Source of the DNA: Apostichopus japonicus
Lineage: Eukaryota; Echinodermata; Holothuroidea; Aspidochirotida; Stichopodidae
Assembly (NCBI RefSeq): GCF_037975245.1
Contig: NC_092566.1
Coordinates: 13,327,001 to 13,391,000, forward strand
DNA length: 64,000 nt
Reading direction: 5' to 3'
Shown here: in pieces, positions 1 through 11,500 of the stretch
Position numbering within the stretch: the first letter of the stretch is position 1
How the letters are laid out: the number at the start of each line of letters is the position of its first letter
Notes under the pieces: model-generated
What the model was told of the DNA's origin: nothing
Databases searched by the model: none
The model's input: the letters and a program-made list of their open reading frames with translations, nothing else
Translations under genes and position numbers: made by a program

Positions 1-1938
1 ATAAGTTGACCCAAGGTGACCTTTGTATGTTAAGTTATATGAGGTCAAAGTTAATTTTCAGACATTTAGTGTAATAACTCCCAGTGCCAAGGTGTTACAC
101 AGTTGATATTTTGAGACAAGTTGCAAATGGTATAGGGGAATATTTTCAAACTTAAGGGTCATGTGATCCGAGGTCACCAAAGGTCAATTAATGATAAAAA
201 ACTAGTATTTTTGCGGTAACTTGAGAACAAATTGTCCGTTAGGGTTGGGAGTTGCTTCAATGTAATCCAATTGTCGACCCGCATCTGGGTGACCCTTGAC
301 CTCAATTTGACCTCTGGTGACCTTTTCGTGTTTTGTGGATTTTTACAGTTTCGATGCTATTTTCAGATGTTAAAGGTACCTTCTGATCATAAATGTCAAT
401 AGGTTGACCCCCATGTGACCTTCGTGTGCGAAGTTATATGAGGTCAAAGTTAATTTTCAGACATTTAATGCAATAACTCCCAGTTCCAAGTTGTGACAAG
501 GTTGATATTTTTGGAGTAGTTGCAAATGGTATAGGGGAATATTTTCAAACTTAAGGGTCATGTGATCCGAGGTTACCAAAGGTCAATTAATGATAAAAAA
601 ACTAGTATTTTTGCGGTAACTTGAGAACAAATTGTCCGTTAGGGTTGGGAGTTGCTTCAATGTAATCCAATTGTCGACCCGCATCTGGATGACCCTTGAC
701 CTCAATTTGACCTCTGGTGACCTTCTCGTGTTTTGTGGATTTTTACAGTTTCGATGCTATTTTCAGATGTTAAAGGTACCTTCTGATCATAAATGTTAAT
801 GGGTTGACCCCCGTCTGACCTTCGTGTGCGAAGTTATATGAGGTCAAAGTTAATTTTCAGACATTTAGTGTAATAACTCTCAGTGCCGAGGTGTTACACA
901 GTTGATATTTTGAGACAAGTTGCAAATGGTATAGGGGAATATTTTCAAACTTAAGGGTGATGTGATCCGAGGTCACCAAAGGTCAATTAATGATAAAAAA
1001 CTAGTATTTTTGCGATAACTTGAGAACAAATTGTCCGTTAGGGTTGGGAGTTGCTTCAATGTAATCCAGTTGTCGACCCGCATCTGGGTGACCCTTGACC
1101 TCAATTTGACCTCTGGTGATCTTTTCGTGTTTTGTGGATTTTTACAGTTTCGATGCTATTTTCAGATGTTAAAGGTACCTTCTGATCATAAATGTCAATG
1201 GGTTGACCCCCATGTGACCTTCGTGTGCGAAGTTATATGAAGTCAAAGTTAATTTTCACACATTTAATGCAATAACTCCCAGTGCCAAGGTGTGACAAGG
1301 TTTATTTTTTTGGACAAGTTGCAAATGGTATAGGGGAATATTTTCAAACTTAACGGTCATGTGGTCCAACGTCACCAAAGGTCAGCTAATGTTAAAAAAG
1401 TAGTATTTTGGGGGGAGAAAATGGGCAAGAAAAAATGTTTGAATTTTTACAGTCATGCTCTATTTAGGTCTCACCGATCAAAAATGTCAATTGGTTGACC
1501 TTCGGGTGACCTTTGTGTGTGAAGTTATGTATACAAGTTCAAAGTTAATTTTTTTGACATTTAATGCAATTTATCTCAATGCCAAGGTGTGACATGGTTG
1601 ATATTTTGGGACAAGTTGTGAACGGGGTGGTGGAACATTTTGAAACTTAAAGGTCATGTCATCTGAGGTCACCAATGTTATCATATCTGTTGACACGCTT
1701 GTAGGTCTCTTATATTTCTTACATTTTCGACGCCATATTTAGATCTCAAAAGTGCCTTTTGATCCAAAATCAGATCACATTTTGTGATCACAAAAGTGTT
1801 GGCTATAGTGTTGGTTACTTTATGGGAACATGTAGGACCACAATTACTTGGACTATTTGAGCCCAATCTTGCTTGATAATATTATGTGTATTGTCATATA
1901 CCCCAAGCAAGGAACCACAGTGCCCTTGGGCTCTTGTT
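1..1938. repeat. GGTCA-rich tandem array, about 400-bp period
   Basis: The landmark TTGCAAATGGTATAGGGG recurs near 120, 530, 920 and 1319, a period of about 390-400 bp. Units are full of GGTCA/TGACC half-sites. The 3' end (GGAACCACAGTGCCCTTGGG, about 1911-1930) is identical to the end of the element at 27813-30556, so this is a second copy of the same repeat family, starting outside the window and holding about one more unit. Open frames here are repeat artefacts. I see no gene. Confidence 0.85.
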
Positions 1939-2218
1939 TGAGTAAAGATACACCCTAGATCGCCGGAAATGACCCTTTCCGGGCCTTGCTAATTTGCAGA
2001 TAAATGAAGAATAAATAGATGTCATCGCCATTTTGTCAGAAAATTACACCAACAAAATGTGACAAATGTCAATAGGTATTTGAGAGCGCAATAAAAAAGT
2101 AAATAATCGTGAATAAATAAAAAGTTGTCAAAAGCTGAAAAGGGCGCACAGTAGTCCATTTGAGTTCGTCAGGGGGGGCATCCGCCCCCCCCCTGACTGT
2201 ATGGACGCTCTGCCACTG
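1939..2218. mobile_element. hAT-type MITE (family A), 3' part only
   Basis: From GAGTAAAGATACACC onward this matches the interior and 3' end of the MITEs at 8531-8893 and 47197-47595 (GATCGCCGGAAATGA, the poly-G/poly-C block, terminal CTCTGCCACTG). Its 5' half is replaced by the GGTCA array. The final G at 2218 is exactly where homology to the right arm begins. The following ATATGATG would be its 8-bp target duplication, but the other copy is not in the window. Confidence 0.7.
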
Positions 2219-2326
2219 ATATGATGAGAGCCAGAAGGATTGATGGATAGACAGGGTTTATGGCCCGCATTTGTTCAAGGCTTAATTTTTGGGAATAAAA
2301 TACCCATTTTCTCCTTTTAAATTTAG

Positions 2327-2337
2327 ATTAAAGAAAC
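2327..2337 (+). other. Likely 3' splice site and last bases of 5' UTR, left Hsp70
   Basis: A pyrimidine-rich TTTTCTCCTTTTAAATTTAG ends at 2326, eleven bases before the ATG, and is conserved in the right copy. Vertebrate HSPA8 has a non-coding first exon spliced just before its ATG, so a 5' UTR intron is inferred here. The upstream exon was not identified. Only about 108 bases separate this site from the MITE at 2218. Confidence 0.5.
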
Positions 2338-2539
2338 ATGACAGCTCCAGCAGTTGGTATTGATTTGGGGACTACATACTCTTGTGTCGGTGTATTTCAA
2401 CATGGGAAGGTTGAAATCATTGCTAATGACCAGGGCAACATGTCAACACCTAGCTTTGTTGCCTTTACAGACACGGAGAGGTTGATTGGTGATGCTGCCA
2501 AAAACCAAGTTGCCATGAACCCAACCAACACTGTGTTTG
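2338..2539 (+). CDS. HSPA8: Left Hsp70 coding exon 1
   Basis: Residues 1-67 plus one base. Holds phosphate-binding signature IDLGTTYS. The protein is identical to the right copy, with only three silent differences. The donor is GTAAGT. The following 2169-bp intron holds a hAT MITE (3773-4282) and otherwise no recognised feature. Confidence 0.93.
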
Positions 2540-5500
2540 GTAAGTATCAGTGATGATAGTTTGCAGAAGATATTTCAAGCCATTATAAATTATTCTACTT
2601 ACAGAAATGCCCTCAATGCTCTTCTAGTGTTTACAACTTAGGGTAAAAATTCTGCGTACCCAACACTACCTGTTGGGTACCCGACTACATTCAAGCTGCG
2701 CCGTAATAACATTGAACCCTGCCCTGGCTGCCTGAGTACTACAGTGTTACATGATATTAGGCTGTCAAGATATATCTTTTTCCCTCACATGCAATAAAAA
2801 TTCCAACAGCTAGTCTCTTTTTACACCATTTTCAACTAAAAATATGTTTGGGAAGAAGAATCCAATGGATATCAAAAAGCTTTAAAGAAAAATCTTAAAC
2901 TGTCCTAAAATGTACCTAATAATGATTAGACGGTAGTAGCCTACAGTACATATGATACTAGCTCCCAATTTATTGTAACTACCTATTAGGCCCGACAAAT
3001 TTGTTTAATACAACTCACCAATATGTGGCCGAGGATAAAATTCTACTCTCCGAAGTGTAAAATTTACCCGCTATTTTTTATCACTAGTAATTGTTTTGTG
3101 ATATAGGCCTAGGTGGAATGGCCTAACTAAGGCTACCATCAGGCATAGTGTTTAATTGGGTTTGTTTAAAGTGTAAAGCATATATCAGAAAATCAAAAAT
3201 GGTGAAAACATTTTAGCAATTAAACTTGCTTTGTAAAAAGTGACCATAAATAAACAATGGCATGACTGACCATCTGCATACTATAAAATCATGTGCAAAA
3301 TAACTTTCACTTGACATGACAGCAGACTGTTAGTATCATTAGTTAGGGTAATGCTTGTTGTCGACAAAATACATAACAATGTTGTTATTATCAATTTATT
3401 GCGGAGTGTCAGACTTCCTACACTTGCTTTCATGGGTCAGGTCTCGAGAATTATCAAGGTTTGGTTCCTTCCTGGAAGCAAAGGAACCTAGATGCAGATT
3501 CAGGGTGGCGTTTGTGTGCGCGTCTGTGACACTTGCCTGAGTTGTGATAACTCAACAATGCAGTAAAGGAAATTTGTCATACTTGCTAAGTAGATGTATT
3601 ACAGTGAGAAGGTGTACCCTAGCATTTGTTGTGGCTGACGTTATGAATATTAATGAGGTTATGGTGTCAAAGGTAGAGATTTTGACATTGCAATATTAAC
3701 TCCACAACCTAAATTCAGTTTTAACCAAACTTGGTGTATATAGTTGTTGGTTAATAGCTTGTACATGTAGCAGTGGCCTAGCTAGAGGTTTTGGCGCCTG
3801 GGTGCAAAGAGTAGAAAATTTTGCCCTCCCCCCAATACTGAAAGAAAAAGAGATTGTTTTTTAATATTTTTCGGGCAAGTCGTTACAGCTCTCCCCACCC
3901 CCCCCCCCCCCCCCTAAAATCAAATAGTGCTCCTGCACCTATGATATTTCCACCTTTCGAAATCTAATGCCTTGGAGCTGTATACTGAAATACCCAAATT
4001 TCTGTGACATTTAGTCATTACAGAATACAGAGCAGAATAAAAACAAAGAGAAAACGGTCGAAATTGGACTGAAAAGAAATCACAATCTTTACATTTGCTA
4101 ATAAAAACAACTAAATTTAGATTATTATTAGTAACTGGAAAATATTCATGCCTGATGACATACATTAATTTCATCATGTTTTTGTGAAATGTGCTTATTT
4201 TTTTTACTCTCATTCTCCCATTTCAGCGCCCTTCTACGCCCGGGGCACGTGCCCTCCCTTGATCCCCCTAGCTTTGCTACTGACATGTAGGCCTTATATG
4301 TTTGGAGACCTTTCTGGGCCCACAAAAATCAGGCCCCATTAGGACTGGGTAGGCCCGAATTTTATTTCCACCGACATATATTTTGGGACACATTCTTTGT
4401 GCTCAAATTTTGATGCTCATCATGTATGAGACCATTTGGGCCCACATTTACTTTACATTGCAATAACTCTGCAACCTTCAGTTGGATTCTAACCACACTT
4501 GGTATACAGTTGTTGGTTAATTGCTGGCACATGTTGGCAGTTAGCAATCCTGTGGGGTGTTGGTACCCGGGGGCAGACACTGTTATTTCCATACAGTGTA
4601 TATGATATTCAAATATATCTGATTATTTATTGTAAGCCTACATTGTTAGTAGACTGTTGGCAGGTCCATTTTCCTTTCATGTTATCTGCTTTTAAACTGT
4701 TTGTGTAGATGCAAAGCGGTTGATTGGAAGAAACTTTGACGATGCAGATGTTCAAGCGGACATGAAGCTTTGGCCATTTACTGTTGTCAAGGATGGCAAG
4801 AAGCCTAAAATCCAGGTGGAATATAAGAGAGAGAAAAAGAAGTTATTTGCAGAAGAGATCAGTTCAATGGTCCTCACCAAGATGAAGGAAACAGCAGAAG
4901 CCTACCTGGGACAGGTCACCATCTTTTTGTTAATATGAATGCAATATTATTCTATTTCACTTCTCATAACACATGAATCAACAGACTTGCAGCTGTTAAG
5001 TTTAAGCGTATAACATGGAATACTTTATCCAGTACCACATTGCAAAATGCTATATACAAAATAGCCAAATTACAAAGTACAAAGATTTAGTTGTTTCTTC
5101 CAAAGGAGCCATACTATTTTATAAGAAATAATATTCAGAGCCTTAAATAATTGCTACACAAAATTGTAACACTGATGTATTCCCTGTTTAACATGTATTT
5201 CTGTTAGTTCTATGACAGCTTTTCATCTTATTTATATGATAGCTGTAACACCAGATTTACTAATTTTTATAACTATTGAAGTAGTACTTTGGCAATAAGA
5301 TTGTGGCAGGGTGCAAATGAAGTGCAGGTTTAATAAGACGATGGTGCACAAAAGAAAAGGAGGCCCAATTTCTTGGAAAAGTAAAATAGTTCTGATGGGT
5401 ACCCATATGATAAGTGGCCACAGAGCCAAAAATATGTTTTCCAGTTAGTGAAAATTTGTAGCTTGCCAACCTTGTGCTTCAACTCATAGCTGTACATGTA

Positions 5501-8500
5501 ATAGGGGCTAATTTCTTCTTCAGGAAACTGAAAAGGATGGTGTGGAATGATGTTACCATACGAACTGTATACACAATGTGGCCTTTGCTTTGATGAGAGG
5601 TTTGAGCTTTTCAATTTTCCTCTTTCACAGGAAGTTTCAAAGGCAGTGGTTACAGTACCAGCATACTTTAATGATTCACAGAGACAAGCAACCAGAGATG
5701 CTGGTGTCATTGCTGGGCTTCAAGTGCTTCAACTCATCAATGAACCCTCAGCTGCAGCAATTGCGTATGGTCTAGACAAGAAGGTAGGCAGGTTTTTTTG
5801 TATTGTTCCAGATGAATATGATCTCCCTGCAGCTGTCCTGTTCTTATCAGTGAGCTATTGCTTGATATCAGACAAGGCTGAATTACTCATTACTGAAACC
5901 ACAGTTTTCACCACAATGCCCTTACATTAAGAAAAAGACTAGCGGTATGTGTTGATCCATTGAGGTTGTTACGTTGGAATGCGAGAGGTCTCGATAACTA
6001 ATTTTTAACGAGACACAAGCCTGGGTTCGTTTCCGTAAGGAACATAGACAAATTGACGAGTCTAGAGAATTTGAATGAGAACGTAAACTATATTGAACAA
6101 TGGAGTTTGAACTAACAACAACAAGTGGTAATTACAAATAATATAGAAAATTACTCACAAACTTAACAAGATAGGATACACATTAAAACACGCTGGTCTC
6201 TTCCAACGGCGATATCCCTCAGCGGCCACGACCTTGATGACGACGATTCTCGGTCCGTTGTACCGCGAAATTCACTGGTCCTCGACGAAGTTTCTCGCGA
6301 TCCCAGAATCAGCAGTCACCTTCTTTCCGGCGATGCTCCAAAATAGAAGACGGACTCCCAGCCACAATAGAGTGAAGCACAAGTCGAACTTCTCACCGAC
6401 TAAATATTACCAGAGTCAGTCCAAAATCAGCTTTATAGCCACCAACTCCTGGCGTAACGAACTTCCTCAACGGAGACAGAAATTCTTCACCTTCTCCGAA
6501 ATAAAGACTGAAAAACTGTAGTTTCATAGCAAAGTCCTCTTCAAACTTCTGAATGGAAGTGTAGAATCAATCTTAGTATCGATATCTCAATCCTTCAGAA
6601 ACTACTGGCAGTTGAGCACTGACGATATATAGTAGAATGGTATAATATGTGTCGCCGCTTGTATTCATTTAGAAACTGAGAAACTCTCCGATCTGGGTGG
6701 GTTTTTATACGATTCGCCATGTCAAGAATCATCTAGATCTTTCTCGATACACTTGACCCAGTTTCTCTATTCTTGGAAGTCCTTTGCATATCTCGCGAAT
6801 ATTCCAGAGAATCCACGAAGATGCGTGCACAGCTTACACGCGATTTCACGTAAACCGACGTCAACCCGAGACCAGCGCGTCATCATAAGGAATATACCAG
6901 AACAATCGTATATTATAACATTCTGACACGGTAACCCGACCTAATTTCTCAAATACTGATTTATCACGTAGGCAATTTCAATACTTTCTATATTATAACA
7001 TTAGGTTCCTCACTAGCAGTGACTAGCGTTAGGCTACAATGGGCCCTCGTAACAAGGTAAATGTTAGCTGATCTTTGGAAGGTTAGTTTTTTCCTTCTTT
7101 TTTGAATAGCCAAAGTTCCAACAAACAAGTGACTTTATGAAATACACACAGAAAAATATGATAAATAATGGCAACATATGCCAACAGTAGGCCTACATGC
7201 TTGATCCTACAACAGTAATGAGTTTCTAAGACCAGTCCCACATATTTCAGCACAAGGTGCATATAAGCTATAATTATGCATAAGCAATCATTCAGGTTGT
7301 ACAAGGATAAATGCATCACTAACTGCAGTCATATTATGAAGCTTTGTTCCCACAAAGGCAGAAGATATTTTGTAATGATTTGGTTAGCATTTCCGTACTC
7401 ATCAAGATTTGTTCATTGTTATGTTACGTTCACAGTGTAAATAACTGATGAGTCTATGGAATGGGTTAATGTGCACAATTCATGATGTAACGCTATATTG
7501 TTACATTTTCATCACAAAACATGGACGTGATATTGTAAGTGGTTCAATTTGGAAGGGGCTGGGAATCTAATTTTTTACGAGTCACTTTGGTTGGGCCAAA
7601 CATTTTTGGGACCATTTAGCCACAAACATTTATCGGGTCCAATTTTGGGGGAGCGTCGTATTAAAATTTGCACTTTAAAACTTCAAAACTCCACCACCTT
7701 AAATGATTGTCTCCAAAGTAATTGGAATATAGTTGTTGGTTAGTAGCTGGTACATGTGAGGATAAATATGATGATATTGGGTGATTAATATATAAAACAC
7801 TTTCATATTCCACTGAGGAACCATTGATTCATCATTGGTATGAAGAAAAAAGACATACCATTGAAATACCTGATTGTACTGTCATGTATCAGTGCAGTGG
7901 GATAGAAGGCTAGATGCAGTATGTTCACAAAGGTCATTATACACATATGATATAAAAGCAAGATCTGTTTAATCCTAAATAGTCCCTATTTGGCTTGTAC
8001 TGGTTGGGTGGAATCCGTGAAACACAACCTTTAATGCCTTCATTTTATTCTCAAGGGCATTAACAACCTGCTTTTCTTACTCATTCAGCCCAATAACTGT
8101 TACTTTGGGACTATAATGTGGTTTGATCTCTTTACTGCAGGTTGGTCAAGAGCGTAATGTATTGATTTTTGATCTTGGTGGTGGCACTTTTGATGTCTCT
8201 GTACTGACAATTGAAGATGGTATCTATGAGGTCAAATCAACAGCTGGAAACACTCACTTAGGAGGAGAGGATTTTGACAACAAGATGGTGGAACACTTTA
8301 TTTTGGAATTTCAAAGGAAACATAAGAAGAACATTCAACCAAACAAGAGGGCTGTGAGAAGACTGAGGACTGCCTGTGAGAGAGCCAAGAGGACCTTATC
8401 TTCCAGTGCTCAGGCTAGGTTAGTTTACTGCTTGGCTTAGGGAGTTTGCACCATTGATGATTGCAAGTATAACACCATGCTAAATGGGAAGTGCAATGTC

Positions 8501-11500
8501 CCATAACATATGTTAACATAGCATTTAACACAGTGGCGGAGCTAGGGGTATTGGTCAAGGGGGGCTTTCGACACTATCTAAGCGGAGCGCCACCACAGGT
8601 TGGCGCGGAGCGTACAGAAATTTTTTGAGTAAATTTACTTCCTAGATCGCCGGAAATGATCCTTTCCTGGCCTTGCTAATTTGCAAATAAACGAAGAATA
8701 AATAGGTGTCATCGCCAACAATATGTGACAAATGTCAATAGGTAGATGAGAGCGCAATAAAGAAGTAAATAATCGCGAATAAGTAAGAACTGGTAAAAAG
8801 CTGTAAAAAAAGGTAAAAAGGGCGTCAGCAGTCCATTTGAGTCCGTCGGGGGGGCATCCGCCCCCCCCTGACTGTATGGACGCTCCGCCACTGATTTAAC
8901 ATGGCACATGATCAGTGGTCACCTATGGAGGATGGGTAATGTAGCAATATTCTTAGCCAACCATATAATATTCACACATAAGTTAACCTCAGTAGGTGCA
9001 GCCAATGGACCATATGCTATATCTATACCAGCCATAGGCTGTTGCTAGAAGTCCATTTGCTTAATCCTCACTCAAGTTGTCCATGTTGTTTCCCATATTT
9101 CAAATTCCAAGTTTATTTTGAATGCAAATCAATCTCAAGGGATTGTTTTTCATTGGAGCTTAACATAAACCTCACAAACAAAGAAAATTTAAATACATAA
9201 ATACAACCAGAATGCAAAATGCATTGAGGTTTCGATGACTTCATTGCACTAAACTTCTGCTTGAAGTTAGCCAGAAATAGCTGTAACAATATAAATGGCC
9301 CGAAACACTAGTTCGATGTACAAACAACAGGATTCTTGTACTCAATATGACAAATCCATATACCATGTATGAAAAGTATCCTTGATTCCTACTATGAGAA
9401 ATCATTTTTTAAAGGTATCAGGCTTTGACACTGAAATATTATTAAAAGTACTTGCTATTTGGCAACCGTGACTAAACATCTACTCGCCAAAATGCAAAAC
9501 TCTCTAGGCACTATGACTGCTGTTCAAATCTCCATAGTACAGATTTACAACATCAATACTTTCTGTAACAGGTGGAATTCAAAGAGTATTCTAAGATACC
9601 ATATGTGGTACTCTGTGTTCTTTATTTGGGAATCTTGACTAATTGTTTGTAGCCAAACAAACTACCCTCTTCAAACTCCTTAAATTAGATAAACTAGTGT
9701 TCATGAATATACATGAAAGTTAGCAGGTGAAAATCTACAGGAAATTCTAGCCTGAGAACTGCAGGATTGGCTGATAAAGATAAAGGTTTACGATTTGTAT
9801 ATTATGGCCAATATACAGTGGCAAGAATGATGCATAGCAACAAAGGTTAGGCAGATACATGGTACTACGTAATTGCACATTGGAAAATTATGTTCTTGTG
9901 CAGTATGAAAATGTAAACTTTTTTTCCACTAAAAGTAAGTGATGAACAAAGTAAAACATGTCGCCGAATTGTAAACAAGCAGCTACATCTACTGTAGTGT
10001 CTCAAACCATGGAGCTATATTCAATTATAGCCAGGGACGTCGCAAGAGGGGGGGTGTGGGGGGTGTCTCACCCTCCCAATCTTGGTAAAAATTACGATAG
10101 TTGGAAAATTTGAGTGCGACAGTCGGAATTTCCGACTGTCGCCAGCTTCAATTCGGAATTTCCGAATGTCGCACTCTAATTTTTCTGGCTGTCGCACTTT
10201 TATTTTCATATGTTCTTGTAATTTGTGAGTGACATAAAATTTTCGATCAAAATTGACCTTTAATCAGTCATATTTATCACGTTTTCCTCGTCACATTGAG
10301 AAATTGTATCTTGCTATCCTTATACTCCACCATACAAAACTGCGTATGATTTTGAATACTCTAAAAAAAAAATACAACGTTCGCCAGCTTCAATTCGGAA
10401 AATTTATGTATTAAGTTTGCTATTGGGTGGGTCGACTCTGTTCGCTTGCTTCAAGTAAGTTCAGGATATACAGGGACGTAGCCAGGGGGAGCGACTGCTC
10501 CCCCCTTTCAGTGTCGAAAAATATGTTTAAAAACTTGTTATTACACTGCTAATACACGGCGATAACGATATTTGTTTTTAGGCCACTGCACATCTGGCTG
10601 TCTTACAAAATATGAAAGTTTATATTGTCCATCAGTTAAGTTCGTCAAATGTATTTCTGATATTTTATGTAAAAGAACATGTAAAAGAATTCAAACAGGA
10701 AAACAAAATCTGCTGATAATATGATATCATATGATAATGATGAAACTGGCAACAAATTGCACCAGATTGCATCTAAGGACCTTCAATTGTTCAAAAATAT
10801 CTCAAAGGGGAGGGGGACACCCCCTCCCCTTAAACCCCTCCCCCATAACAATCGCAAAAGGTGCTCCCTCTTTCAAACTTCTGGCTACGTCGTTGGGATA
10901 TACATTGTCTCTATGGTATACAATTAAAACACCAATGCTAATCTATGGAAGCTTAAAAGTGCCATCAACATAAGCAAAAACTTTGCCCCATAAGGTACAA
11001 ATGTATCGAAAAAAGTTTGGAACATAAGTGCAGTCGCGAAAGATGGGGTGTCTGACTGACACTGACCGTATCGTTGACGATTAGTGCGGGGGGGGGATAC
11101 AAGGCAGCAGTCGGAATTTTCTGGCTCCAAAACCCATCCTGTTGGAATTTCAGCCACTACACCCCCCCCCCCCCAATCATCAGGCCTTAGCTACGTCCCT
11201 TGTTATAGCCCAATGCTCAAACAAAGAAACATAAAACATCTGTTAAAATACCTACAAAGATAGCTTAGCTTCTGTTAAATTACAGTAGCTAGGTGTGTGC
11301 GCATCCTATGCCTATACAGTACCTCACTGCTACTTTTAACTGCTACTCGATTATCGCGATTCCCAATTATTTATAATGTCTTTTAGCTGCAGATTGGTGT
11401 GCGAAAATATTGCTTTTACTCCATTCTTGCCTAACTCAAAGCGATCTTTAACGCACTGAAATTCTTAGGTTGAAAGAACATCTATCTTTCGCTTGCCAAT

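Noticed and set aside
1031-1240. Open frames within the GGTCA arrays (also 29584-29862, 30380-30667)
   Set aside because: They follow the tandem units, have no domain and change with each unit; they are repeat artefacts.
3898-3914. Homopolymer C/G tracts as possible quadruplex switches (also 16772-16786, 57904-57922, 60484-60497)
   Set aside because: Most lie inside MITEs, and single-base runs lack the loop pattern; lengths are also unreliable in assemblies.
6234-6521. 95-codon frame in left intron 3
   Set aside because: Lies wholly inside the solo LTR, absent from the right arm, no recognisable protein.
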